32,631 nucleotides of DNA, taken from Oscillospiraceae bacterium (lineage in GTDB: Bacteria > Bacillota > Clostridia > Oscillospirales > Ruminococcaceae). Under the pieces are notes generated by a model. The model was not told the DNA's origin and made no database searches. It saw only the letters and a list, made by a program, of their open reading frames with translations. The stretch lies in NCBI GenBank assembly GCA_020024185.1, contig JAHHUD010000013.1, positions 1 to 32,631 on the forward strand. The letters run 5' to 3'. Both the position numbers and the translations under genes were made by a program. Position 1 is the first letter of the stretch. The number at the start of each line of letters is the position of its first letter. Of this stretch, positions 6,837-15,042 are shown piece after piece.

Positions 6837-7856
6837 TTATCTGTTGTTATACATTTTTTTGTAGTAGTTTTGATATTCACCACTGATGATTTCTTCCCAC
6901 CAGTCTTTGTTATCAAGATACCACTGAATTGTTTTCTTTATACCATCTGCAAACTTTGTTTCAGGAAGCCAACCCAATTCATTATGAATTTTTGTTGGGT
7001 CAATTGCATATCGCATATCATGGCCTTTTCTGTCTGTAACATAAGTAATAAGACTTTCCGGCTTATTAAGTTCTTTACAAATTATTTTTACAATATCGAT
7101 ATTTTTCATTTCGTTATGTCCACCGATATTATATACTTCTCCCACTTTACCTTTATGAATTATTAAATCAATAGCTTTACAGTGGTCTTCAACATAAAGC
7201 CAGTCACGCACATTGATACCTTCTCCGTACACTGGAAGTGGCTTATCATTGAGAGCATTTGCAATCATAAGCGGAATAAGCTTTTCCGGGAAATGATATG
7301 GTCCATAGTTATTTGAGCAACGGGAAATTGTTACAGGCAATCCGTATGTACGATAATATGCCATAACAAGCAAGTCTGCTGCCGCTTTTGATGATGAGTA
7401 TGGGCTGGAAGTATGGATTGGTGTTTCTTCTGTAAAGAACAAATCTGGTCTGTCTAATGGAAGGTCACCGTATACTTCATCTGTGGATACCTGATGATAT
7501 CTTTTTATACCATATTTTCTACAAGCGTCCATAAGAACAGCTGTCCCCTCAATATTTGTTTTAAGGAATATACTTGGGTCTTCAATTGAACGGTCAACAT
7601 GACTTTCTGCCGCAAAGTTAACAACAATATCTGGTTTTTCTTGTTCAAAAAGTTTGTAAATTGCCTGTCTATCACAGATATCTTCTTTAACAAATCTAAA
7701 ATTTGGGTTATCCATAACCGGTTTAAGTGTAGATAAGTTTCCTGCGTATGTCAATTTATCCAAACATATAATTCTGTAATCAGGATATTTATTGAGCATA
7801 TGGAAAACAAAGTTTGCTCCGATAAATCCGGCACCACCTGTAACTATAATTGTCAT
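6837..7856 (-). CDS. rfbB: dTDP-glucose 4,6-dehydratase
   Basis: The 339-residue enzyme converts dTDP-glucose to dTDP-4-keto-6-deoxyglucose with bound NAD. It is a short-chain dehydrogenase/reductase of the extended type: N-terminal GGAGFIG nucleotide-binding loop (residues 7-13), AAESHVDRSI, STDEVYGDL with the catalytic Asp-Glu pair, and Y-S-S-S-K as the YxxxK motif near residue 155. These are the exact RfbB signatures. TGGAGAT precedes the ATG. It is the last gene of the GT2-rfbA-rfbD-rfbB operon, 15 bases after rfbD, and is closed by a strong terminator. Length is normal. Confidence 0.97.
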   Translation of the reverse strand: MTIIVTGGAGFIGANFVFHMLNKYPDYRIICLDKLTYAGNLSTLKPVMDNPNFRFVKEDICDRQAIYKLFEQEKPDIVVNFAAESHVDRSIEDPSIFLKTNIEGTAVLMDACRKYGIKRYHQVSTDEVYGDLPLDRPDLFFTEETPIHTSSPYSSSKAAADLLVMAYYRTYGLPVTISRCSNNYGPYHFPEKLIPLMIANALNDKPLPVYGEGINVRDWLYVEDHCKAIDLIIHKGKVGEVYNIGGHNEMKNIDIVKIICKELNKPESLITYVTDRKGHDMRYAIDPTKIHNELGWLPETKFADGIKKTIQWYLDNKDWWEEIISGEYQNYYKKMYNNR

Positions 7857-7871
7857 AATTATATCTCCATT

Positions 7872-8750
7872 TTATTTTTGATTTTCAAAATATGCTTTTA
7901 AAGCTTCTTTCCAGTTTCTCATATTATTACCAACAGTTGCACCAAGCATCATATTTTCAAGTGCTGAATAAGATGGGCGTTTTGCCGGTCTTGGAAATTC
8001 TTCTGTTGTACATGGAGAAACTGTTGCGTTTACACCTGCAAGTTTGATTATTTCTTTTGCAAATTCATACCATGTACATTCGCCTTCTCCTGTACAGTGG
8101 TATATACCGTATTCACAAGTTGGTGCAATTGTAAGAATGTGGTGTGACAAATCTGCTGCGTTTGTTGGATTTCCTTTTTGGTCATCAACAACTTTCAAAG
8201 CACCTTTTTCTGTGCCAAGTTTTACCATCGTTTTTACAAAGTTATTTCCTTCATAGCCATATAGCCATGCTGTTCTGACAATAAAGTATTTTGAGCAGAA
8301 CTGTTCAACAAATCGTTCACCCATAAGTTTTGTTTTGCCATATACAGACTGTGGATTTGGCACATCATATTCACAAAACGGAACATTGCCTTCACCACTG
8401 AAAACATAGTCTGTTGAAATATGAACAAGTTTTGCCCCAACAAGTTCACATGCACGTGCAAGGTTTCTTGCACCCATTGCGTTAACTTTAAATGCTGCCA
8501 TTTTATTTTCTTCACAGCCGTCAACATTAGTAAATGCTGCACAGTTGATACAAATATCAGGCATTTTATCAATAAAATAAGAGCGACAAGCATTGTTATC
8601 TGTTATATCAAGTTCATCAACATCACAAGTAATTACTTGTGCATTCTGCATTTCTTTTGGAAGATTACCAAGTTCTGTATATCCTCTTTCCAGGTCTTTT
8701 ATAATTTGGCTTGCCAACATACCTTTGGCACCAGTTACAAGTATTCTCAT
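7872..8750 (-). CDS. rfbD: dTDP-4-dehydrorhamnose reductase
   Basis: This 292-residue protein is an RfbD-type reductase, the last step to dTDP-L-rhamnose. It shows the N-terminal TGAKGML nucleotide loop, NCAAFTNVDGCEE, STDYVFSGEG (active-site region), YGKTKLMGE with the YxxxK pair, and the C-terminal RPAKRPSYSAL segment that contacts the sugar. It lies between rfbA and rfbB with 15-base gaps, clearly one transcript. Because rfbC (3,5-epimerase) is missing here, it cannot be proved from the window that its in vivo substrate is 4-keto-rhamnose rather than the non-epimerised keto sugar. Confidence 0.95.
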   Translation of the reverse strand: MRILVTGAKGMLASQIIKDLERGYTELGNLPKEMQNAQVITCDVDELDITDNNACRSYFIDKMPDICINCAAFTNVDGCEENKMAAFKVNAMGARNLARACELVGAKLVHISTDYVFSGEGNVPFCEYDVPNPQSVYGKTKLMGERFVEQFCSKYFIVRTAWLYGYEGNNFVKTMVKLGTEKGALKVVDDQKGNPTNAADLSHHILTIAPTCEYGIYHCTGEGECTWYEFAKEIIKLAGVNATVSPCTTEEFPRPAKRPSYSALENMMLGATVGNNMRNWKEALKAYFENQK

Positions 8751-8765
8751 ATATGTTACCTCTTT

Positions 8766-9650
8766 CTAATACATGATTTTTGATTCTGCCACTTTTTTCA
8801 AGTGTATTCCGTATGGACTTTTTCCATATTTCTCTGCACTTTCAAGAAGTTTTTCTTTTGTTATCCAACCATTGCGATAAGCAATTTCTTCAAGTGCTGA
8901 TATTTTTACACCTTGTCTTTTCTCAACCATTTGTACAAAGTTTGCAGCTTCAACAAGGCTGTCCATTGTGCCTGTATCAAGCCATGCAAATCCTCTGCCT
9001 AAAAGCTTTACATCAAGACATTCTTTTTTAAGATAAATATCATTAAGTGTTGTTATTTCAAGTTCTCCTCTTTGAGAAGGCTTTACCTGTTTTGCGTAAT
9101 CAACAACATTTTTATCATAAAAATAAAGGCCTGTTATAGCATAATTACTCTTTGGATTTTGTGGTTTTTCTTCAACCGAAATAACCTTTCCGTTATTATC
9201 AAACTCAACTATACCAAATCTTTCCGGGTCTTCAACATGATAACCAAAAACTGTTGCTCTGCCATTTTCAGCATTTTCTGCTGCTTGTCGTAAAATTTTG
9301 CCAAAACCGTTACCATAGAATATATTATCACCCAAAACCATTGCACAAGCGTCATCGCCAATAAAGTCTTCTCCGATAAGAAAAGCCTGTGCTAGTCCGT
9401 CTGGGCTTGGCTGTACTTTATAGCTTAATGTTATGCCAAACTGACTTCCGTCCCCTAAAAGACTTTGAAATCTTGGTGTATCCTCTGGTGTTGATATAAT
9501 TAAAATGTCCTTTATTCCTGCAAGCATAAGGGTTGAAATTGGATAATAAATCATTGGTTTATCATAAACAGGCAAAAGCTGTTTTGATGTCACCATAGTT
9601 AAAGGATAAAGACGAGTACCTGCTCCTCCTGCTAAAACTATACCTTTCAT
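8766..9650 (-). CDS. rfbA: Glucose-1-phosphate thymidylyltransferase
   Basis: The 294-residue enzyme joins dTTP and glucose-1-phosphate to give dTDP-glucose, the entry step of dTDP-deoxysugar synthesis. The N-terminal GGAGTRLYPLT nucleotide-binding motif, SKQLLPVYDKPMIYYP, the metal-binding LGDNIFYG and the EEKPQNPKSN block are all intact, as is the tail region FAWLDTGTMDSL. AAAGGAG precedes the ATG. It follows the glycosyltransferase gene by 21 bases, and rfbD follows it by 15. Confidence 0.97.
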   Translation of the reverse strand: MKGIVLAGGAGTRLYPLTMVTSKQLLPVYDKPMIYYPISTLMLAGIKDILIISTPEDTPRFQSLLGDGSQFGITLSYKVQPSPDGLAQAFLIGEDFIGDDACAMVLGDNIFYGNGFGKILRQAAENAENGRATVFGYHVEDPERFGIVEFDNNGKVISVEEKPQNPKSNYAITGLYFYDKNVVDYAKQVKPSQRGELEITTLNDIYLKKECLDVKLLGRGFAWLDTGTMDSLVEAANFVQMVEKRQGVKISALEEIAYRNGWITKEKLLESAEKYGKSPYGIHLKKVAESKIMY

Positions 9651-9671
9651 ATACTAACTCCTTTATGGGAT

Positions 9672-10439
9672 TTATAAACGGTATCCCCATTTTTTCATAT
9701 AAATAAACATTGATTTTAACTGCAACATAAATGGTTTAAAGCTTTTTGCAGTTTCCCTGTGCCAAAAATGTATAACTGTGGCATCAGGATTATAATATGC
9801 TTTTCCGTATTTTTTGGCTTCCATTGTGATATCAGCATCTTCAAAATAAAGAAAATATTTTGGGTCAAACCCCTTTATTTTTTTGAATACATCTGTTCTT
9901 ATAACAAAAAAACAGCCTGTACAAAACTCTGTTTCAAATGCTTTATCTTGGTCCATATCTTTTGCTAGATATCTATCTTCCACTTTTTTTAGTGGACCTT
10001 TATTTATTCTGCGAGAAAGCAATTTCAATATAGTTGGTCTTCTTTTTGCAATATACTGTAAAGTATTATCTGGATAAAAAACTTTTGGACAACATATAGA
10101 AACATCAGGATTTTCGTCCATAAATTTACACATATTATTTATTGTATCTTTATTTATCAGTATATCCGGATTTATTATAAAATGATATTTTGAATTAATT
10201 TTATCCAAAACTTTATTATGTGCTTTTCCAAAACCGATATTTTCATCTAACATTATATAATTCGGTTTGGAAAATTTTTCTTTAAGATTATGCCCTATTT
10301 TATCTGCACTATTATTATCTATGACATATAAATCAAAATCAATATCTTGTGTATATTTTAAAACAGTTTCAACTGTTTTAAAAGCATCTTGTGGGCTGTT
10401 ATAAACCACTATTGATGCAGAAACATTATAATGTTGCAT
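9672..10439 (-). CDS. GT2 family glycosyltransferase (rhamnosyltransferase-like)
   Basis: This 255-residue protein is a GT-A fold, family 2 glycosyltransferase of the WbbL/rhamnosyltransferase-like group. It starts with the SASIVVYNSPQ strand, then VIDNNSAD, LDENIGFGKAHN, the N-P-D-I variant of the DxD metal-binding motif, and a C-terminal YFEDADITMEAKK with the catalytic Asp region, followed by IHFWHRETAKS. No membrane helix is present, so it is probably peripheral and acts on a lipid-linked acceptor. Being the first gene of the rfb operon suggests that the dTDP-sugar made downstream is its donor. That is inference from context. Confidence 0.88.
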   Translation of the reverse strand: MQHYNVSASIVVYNSPQDAFKTVETVLKYTQDIDFDLYVIDNNSADKIGHNLKEKFSKPNYIMLDENIGFGKAHNKVLDKINSKYHFIINPDILINKDTINNMCKFMDENPDVSICCPKVFYPDNTLQYIAKRRPTILKLLSRRINKGPLKKVEDRYLAKDMDQDKAFETEFCTGCFFVIRTDVFKKIKGFDPKYFLYFEDADITMEAKKYGKAYYNPDATVIHFWHRETAKSFKPFMLQLKSMFIYMKKWGYRL

Positions 10440-10471
10440 ATTACCCCTATTATAGAATATTTTTCTATTAT

Positions 10472-10500
10472 ATTTTACTATTTTTCTTTTAATATAGCAA
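10472..10500 (-). promoter_or_regulatory. SigA-type promoter of the GT2-rfb operon
   Basis: On the minus strand TTGCTA (10495-10500) and TAAAAT (10472-10477) are 17 bases apart. The -10 box ends 32 bases before the glycosyltransferase start codon, which has AGGGG ahead of it. Confidence 0.6.
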
Positions 10501-10540
10501 GTATCTGTATATTACAAAAAATCAAATATTTATTAACAAA

Positions 10541-10567
10541 AAAAGATGTCTTAAAAAGACATCTTTT
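10541..10567 (-). terminator. Intrinsic terminator after the ireB unit
   Basis: A 12-bp perfect stem (10541-10552 with 10556-10567, AAAAGATGTCTT) has a three-base loop and is followed on the minus strand by further Ts. It closes the ireB-hypothetical unit and separates it from the rfb operon. Confidence 0.85.
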
Positions 10568-10581
10568 AATGTAAATAATCC

Positions 10582-10860
10582 TTATTCGTGCAAAGTACTT
10601 TGAAGCCAAACAGCTCCAACATCAAGAGCATCATACAAACCATCTTTTACACCCTGTTTTTTAATTCTCTGGAGAAAGTCAAGTTCTGTATTGGTTGAAA
10701 TAAGAGCCACCTGCACTTTGTCGGCAATTTCTTGCCCTTCCACTTGTTTTGTGCTGACAATATTTAGATACACAATGCTTTCATTTGATGGTTGGCCATA
10801 ATAAATCTCATTGTTATTTCTAACAAGTGGCAGTCCTTTGTAAGTCACTTTTGTGTCCAT
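10582..10860 (-). CDS. Small soluble protein of unknown function, downstream of ireB
   Basis: I do not recognise this 92-residue protein as a named family. It has a YKGLPLVRNNNEIYYGQPS start, a beta-rich middle (SIVYLNIVSTKQVEG, DKVQVALIST), and an acidic, helical C-terminal half ending in GLYDALDVGAVWLQSTL. No membrane segment or cysteine is present. The AAGGAGG ribosome binding site is excellent. It begins 44 bases after ireB and ends at a strong terminator, so it is co-transcribed with ireB. The clean codon pattern and strong translation signals make it a real gene. Confidence 0.75.
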   Translation of the reverse strand: MDTKVTYKGLPLVRNNNEIYYGQPSNESIVYLNIVSTKQVEGQEIADKVQVALISTNTELDFLQRIKKQGVKDGLYDALDVGAVWLQSTLHE

Positions 10861-10904
10861 TGGGATTACCTCCTTATTTCAGGTGACGACAACAAAACAT
10901 TTAT

Positions 10905-11147
10905 TTAAGCCAGATATGATTTAAGCAAGCTTTGCAAAATATCATCTCTGTCCAGTTTTCTTATTTTGTTTCTTGCACCCTGATGTGTAGTGATGTAGGT
11001 AGGGTCTTCAGATAAAATATATCCCACAATCTGATTAATTGGATTGTATCCCTTTTCTTTTAAGGCATCATACACTTCTTTAAGTATTTGCTTAATTTCC
11101 TGATCTTTTTCATTATAAACAGAAAAAACAGCTGTTGCGTCGTTCAT
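10905..11147 (-). CDS. ireB: IreB family regulatory phosphoprotein (UPF0297)
   Basis: The 80-residue product matches IreB/YrzL: VYDALKEKGYNPINQIVGYILSEDPTYITTHQGARNKIRKLDRDDILQSLL is the family signature, with GYNPINQIVGY almost invariant. In Enterococcus IreB is phosphorylated by the Ser/Thr kinase IreK and lowers intrinsic cephalosporin resistance. An N-terminal threonine is present (MNDATA), a possible phosphosite. In many Firmicutes the next gene is ruvX (yqgF); here a different small gene follows. AGGAGG precedes the ATG, and a promoter lies in the short gap after pheT. Confidence 0.95.
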   Translation of the reverse strand: MNDATAVFSVYNEKDQEIKQILKEVYDALKEKGYNPINQIVGYILSEDPTYITTHQGARNKIRKLDRDDILQSLLKSYLA

Positions 11148-11176
11148 CCTACATCCCTCCTTTTTTACTATTATAT

Positions 11177-11205
11177 ATTGTACATTATTTTTCCACTTAA
11201 TTCAA
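11177..11205 (-). promoter_or_regulatory. SigA-type promoter of ireB
   Basis: On the minus strand TTGAAT (11200-11205) and TACAAT (11177-11182) are 17 bases apart in the 68-base pheT-ireB gap. No terminator is visible after pheT, so ireB probably also receives read-through from pheST. Confidence 0.6.
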
Positions 11206-11215
11206 TAGTTACTGG

Positions 11216-13603
11216 TTATCTTCTCAAAAATACGCCTATTTTTTCTAAATTTTCCAAAATTTCAGTTGTACATTTATCTGCAATAACATCAGTAAGTGTT
11301 GCGTTTTTATCTCTTAAAACAAGAGAATATGCAAGGCTCTTTTTACCTTTTTCAAGTCTGTCACCTTTATAAATATCAAAAAGTTTTACACTTTCAAGAT
11401 ATTCTCCACAACTTGCCTTAATAATGTCGATAATTTCTCCGTTTGAAATATCGTCATCACAAACAAAAGCGAAGTCTCTTGTCATTGCAGGGAATTTTGC
11501 CAACGCTTTATATTGTTTTACAGCGCCAATATGTTCAAAAAGTTTATCTCCATCGAGCTCACAAACACAAACCTTTGCTTTAATACCGTAATTTTCAAGT
11601 ACAACTGGGTGAAGTTCTCCAATTGTTGCAACAACTTCTCCGTCAACAATAACATCAGCACATCTGCCTGGGTGATACATTGTGTTTTCTGTGTTACGAA
11701 CAAATTTAACATCTTCAATATTAAGTGCCCAAAGAATTTTTTCAAGAGCACCTTTAAGGTAGAAGAAATCTTTTCCTTTGCCATAGCAAGCTATAACAAA
11801 TTTTTCTATTTCTTTTGGAAGTTCTTTGCCTTCTACAACATGATATTCTGTTGCGTTTTCAAACAATGAAACATTATCAATACGAGAGTTGTAGTTTCTT
11901 TGTACAACATTCATCATTGAAGCAACTGCTGTTGTTCTCATTACAGAAGTATCTTCACCCAGAGGGTTTGAAATAACCACAGGATTTCTCAAGTTTGAAT
12001 TTTGTGGAATATTGAGCAAATCAAAATTCTTTGGTGAATAGAAAGAGAATGTTTCAATTTCATAAAAACCAAGTCCCAAAAGATATTTAATTACATCTTT
12101 TGTAAATTGCTGTCTTTGTGTAAGTCGTGCTGTTGCTGTTCCACGCATTATAGTGCCTGGCAATTTATTATAGCCATACATTCTTGCAATTTCTTCTGCA
12201 AGGTCATTGTACTGAGTAACTTCATCTTTTGCGATATCATAACGATGAGTTGGAACAATAACAGTATCATTTTCAATTTTAAAACCAAGAGAAACAAGAG
12301 TTTTTTCCATTTCATCTTTTGAAATTTCTGTGCCAAGAATTTTATTTATTCTATTTGTATCAAATGGAACTTTTCTTTCTGTTCTTGGAGAAACATAAAC
12401 GTCAATTACACCACCAATAATATCACCTGCATCAAGTTCAACAACAAGTTCCATTGCTTTTGCCAATGCTGGCATACAGTTATCTGGGTTAAGACCTTTT
12501 TCAAATTTTCCAGATGCTTCTGTTCTAAGTCCAAGCTGACGAGAAGCATATCTTACTTTTGGTCCGTCAAAACAAGCCGATTCAAATACAACCATATTTG
12601 TGTCTTCATACACACCAGAGTATTCTCCACCCATAACGCCTGCAACAGCAATTGGTTCTTCTGCGTCAGAAATTACAAGCATTTCATCGTTAAGTTTTCT
12701 CTGAACACCGTCAAGTGTCATGATTTCTTCGCCTTTTCTTGCTTTTCTTACATCTATAAGATTGCCTTTTACATATTTATGGTCAAATGCGTGCATTGGA
12801 TGACCATACAAAAGCATTACATAGTTTGTAATATCAACAATATTATTTATTGGTCTTACACCACAAACACGAAGTTTTTCACGCAACCATTTTGGACTTG
12901 GTTTAACTCTTACATTTTTTATCATTGCAGCTGCATAACGCATACAATGTTCTGTATCTGTAATTTTAACAGAGAGAAAATCGTTTATATCTCCTTCGCC
13001 TTCTGGCATTTTTGGATGTGGCTCATTGAATGGAACATTAAAAGTTGCTGCTGCTTCTCTTGCTAGTCCAAGAACAGACAAGCAGTCCGGACGGTTTGGT
13101 GTAATTTCAAATTCAACTGTATAGTCGTCCATGCCAAGTGCTTTTTCAATTGGTGTTCCAAGTGGCCATTCTTCATCAAGCACCATAATCCCATCTTCTT
13201 CAGCATTTGGAAAATCAAGTTTTGTAAATCCAAGCTCTCCCAATGAGCAAAGCATACCATTACTCATAACGCCACGCAGTTCGCCTGCATGAATTTCTTT
13301 GCCACATGGCAAAAGTGAATTATCAAGTGCAACCGGAACAAGGTCTCCAACTTTAAGATTTTTTGCCCCTGTTACAATGATAAGTTGTTTTTCTCCAATA
13401 TCAATATTGCAGATTGTAAGTTTATCTGCATTTGGATGTTTTTCTAGGCTTAAAACTTTACCAACAACTACATTTTTAATTTTATCTTTTTCGCTAGAAT
13501 ACACTTCCACCTTGCTGCCAGACATTGTCATATCTTCAGCAAAAGTTCTCATATCGCAGTCAAAGGGTGCATATTCTTTCAACCAGTTAATAGATACGTC
13601 CAT
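11216..13603 (-). CDS. pheT: Phenylalanyl-tRNA synthetase beta subunit
   Basis: This 795-residue subunit pairs with PheS in the (alpha-beta)2 enzyme that charges tRNA-Phe. Domains appear in the usual order: N-terminal tRNA-binding/EMAP-like fold (VVGKVLSLEKHPNADKLTICNIDIG, about residues 45-70); B3/B4 editing region (MRYAAAMIKNVRVKPSPKWLREKL onward); B5 domain (around residues 400-480); the catalytic-like core; and a C-terminal anticodon-binding ferredoxin-like FDX-ACB domain (KFPAMTRDFAFVCDDDIS, SVKLFDIYKG). Length is typical. GGGAGG precedes the ATG, and only 15 bases separate it from pheS, so it is controlled by the same T-box. Confidence 0.98.
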   Translation of the reverse strand: MDVSINWLKEYAPFDCDMRTFAEDMTMSGSKVEVYSSEKDKIKNVVVGKVLSLEKHPNADKLTICNIDIGEKQLIIVTGAKNLKVGDLVPVALDNSLLPCGKEIHAGELRGVMSNGMLCSLGELGFTKLDFPNAEEDGIMVLDEEWPLGTPIEKALGMDDYTVEFEITPNRPDCLSVLGLAREAAATFNVPFNEPHPKMPEGEGDINDFLSVKITDTEHCMRYAAAMIKNVRVKPSPKWLREKLRVCGVRPINNIVDITNYVMLLYGHPMHAFDHKYVKGNLIDVRKARKGEEIMTLDGVQRKLNDEMLVISDAEEPIAVAGVMGGEYSGVYEDTNMVVFESACFDGPKVRYASRQLGLRTEASGKFEKGLNPDNCMPALAKAMELVVELDAGDIIGGVIDVYVSPRTERKVPFDTNRINKILGTEISKDEMEKTLVSLGFKIENDTVIVPTHRYDIAKDEVTQYNDLAEEIARMYGYNKLPGTIMRGTATARLTQRQQFTKDVIKYLLGLGFYEIETFSFYSPKNFDLLNIPQNSNLRNPVVISNPLGEDTSVMRTTAVASMMNVVQRNYNSRIDNVSLFENATEYHVVEGKELPKEIEKFVIACYGKGKDFFYLKGALEKILWALNIEDVKFVRNTENTMYHPGRCADVIVDGEVVATIGELHPVVLENYGIKAKVCVCELDGDKLFEHIGAVKQYKALAKFPAMTRDFAFVCDDDISNGEIIDIIKASCGEYLESVKLFDIYKGDRLEKGKKSLAYSLVLRDKNATLTDVIADKCTTEILENLEKIGVFLRR

Positions 13604-13618
13604 TTTTTTATTCCTCCC

Positions 13619-14638
13619 TTAGAACTGTGACAAGAAACGCATATCGTTCTCGTACATTAATCTCATATCATCAATGTCATAACGCATCATTGTAAGACGC
13701 TCAAGACCCATACCAAAAGCAAAACCTGAATATTTTGTGCTATCTATACCACAAGCTTCAAGAACAACAGGATTTACAATACCTGCTCCCAAAATTTCAA
13801 TCCAGCCTTCACCTTTGCACAAACGACAACCTTTTCCTCCACATTTAAAACAAGTCATATCCATTTCTGCACTTGGTTCTGTATATGCAAAGTGGTGAGG
13901 ACGAAAACGAACCTGTGTCTGTTCACCAAAAAGATTTTTGATAAATGCTTCCAATGTGCCTTTAAGGTCTGCCATAGTGATATTTTCATCAATTACAAGA
14001 CCTTCTATTTGATGGAACAATGGAGAGTGTGTTGCGTCAACTTCATCAGCACGATAAACACGTCCCGGAGCGATAATTCTTATTGGAGGTTTTTTATCAA
14101 GCATTGTTCTTACCTGAACCGGACTTGTCTGGGTTCTGAGAACAATATTTTCTGTGATGTAGAATGTATCTTGTGTATCACGAGATGGGTGAGATTTTGG
14201 CATATTTAGCATTTCAAAGTTATATTTATCAAGTTCAACTTCTGGACCTGCTGCAACAGAAAATCCCATACCCAAGAAAATTTCTTTAAGTTCATCTAAA
14301 ACCAATTGAATTGGATGACGTTTACCCATTGAAAATTCTGTGCCTGGAAGTGTAATATCAAGTTTTTCTTCAACAAGCTGTTTTTCCAAAAGTTCTGCAT
14401 TAATTTTTTTGATTTTTTCTTCAATAGCATTTTCAACAATTTCTCTGATTTCATTCACCAAAGCACCCATTACTGGTCTTTCTTCTGCTGAAAGCTTGCC
14501 CATTTGTTTTAAAATTGTTGTGATTTCGCCTTTTTTGCCCAAAACTTTAACACGGATTTCATCAATTTCCGCAGGAGTTTTTGCATTTTCAATTTGCTCT
14601 AATGTAGCAAGACGAATTGATTCCAATTGTTCTTTCAT
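13619..14638 (-). CDS. pheS: Phenylalanyl-tRNA synthetase alpha subunit
   Basis: The 339-residue catalytic subunit has an N-terminal coiled coil (about residues 1-85), then class II synthetase motifs: HPIQLVLDELKEIFLGMGF, HPSRDTQDTFYI, LRTQTSPVQVRTM, PGRVYRADEVDATHSPLFHQIEGLVI (motif 2) and GFAFGMGLERLTMMRY (motif 3). A small CFKCGGKGCRLCKGEGW insertion is present, normal for bacterial PheS. I chose the ATG encoding MKEQLE because AAGGAG stands ahead of it; an upstream in-frame ATG lies next to the T-box terminator and would add 14 unrelated residues. It is the first gene of the pheST operon. Confidence 0.98.
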   Translation of the reverse strand: MKEQLESIRLATLEQIENAKTPAEIDEIRVKVLGKKGEITTILKQMGKLSAEERPVMGALVNEIREIVENAIEEKIKKINAELLEKQLVEEKLDITLPGTEFSMGKRHPIQLVLDELKEIFLGMGFSVAAGPEVELDKYNFEMLNMPKSHPSRDTQDTFYITENIVLRTQTSPVQVRTMLDKKPPIRIIAPGRVYRADEVDATHSPLFHQIEGLVIDENITMADLKGTLEAFIKNLFGEQTQVRFRPHHFAYTEPSAEMDMTCFKCGGKGCRLCKGEGWIEILGAGIVNPVVLEACGIDSTKYSGFAFGMGLERLTMMRYDIDDMRLMYENDMRFLSQF

Positions 14639-14686
14639 ATTATTTCTCCTTCTTTTTGTATTGGGACGAAGGTTTGACAAAATAAA

Positions 14687-14950
14687 AAGCCTCGTCCCTT
14701 AAAAATAATTAAGGGACGAAGCGTAAAAACTCCGTGGTACCACCCAAATTTCCATATAAAAATATATGGACACTCAAGACCTTTTAACGCAAGGTTTACG
14801 TCAAAGCCTACTTATTTATACATGTTCAGCAATGCTTCTGTCAAGGGAACTTCTCATATATATTTCTGTATCTTTTCAGCAACCGATACTCTCTTTTTCA
14901 AAAATAAAATATGATACTTTTCTTGATTAACGAATTTAAATATTTAAATA
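14687..14950 (-). ncRNA. T-box riboswitch, phenylalanine-specific, upstream of pheST
   Basis: The minus strand carries the T-box element GGGTGGTACCACGGAG (about 14729-14746), whose TGGT bulge can pair with the ACCA end of tRNA-Phe. Upstream lies a Stem I region opening with AAAGAGAGTATCGG, and a TTC triplet at 14847-14849 that I read as the specifier codon for Phe. The terminator is a 14-bp stem (14689-14702 with 14709-14722) followed by TTTTTATTTT. Uncharged tRNA-Phe should favour the antiterminator and switch pheST on. The specifier choice is backed by the Ile T-box in this window, where the distance from specifier to GCTGAA is also 16 bases. Confidence 0.93.
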
Positions 14951-14957
14951 CTTTATT

Positions 14958-14987
14958 ATCATAGCATACATAACTGTTAAAAATCAA
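14958..14987 (-). promoter_or_regulatory. Promoter of the pheST T-box transcript
   Basis: On the minus strand TTGATT (14982-14987) and TATGAT (14958-14963) are 18 bases apart, and the -10 box is preceded by TGC, an extended -10. Transcription would start near 14951, just ahead of Stem I. Confidence 0.6.
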
Positions 14988-15042
14988 GAATATTTTAAAT
15001 TTCATAAATTGGATTACAAAACTTAATTTATACAATAAAGTT

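Noticed and set aside
13299..13622. A 107-codon plus-strand frame over the start of pheT
   Set aside because: It is antisense to the conserved tRNA-binding domain of pheT and has no translation signal.
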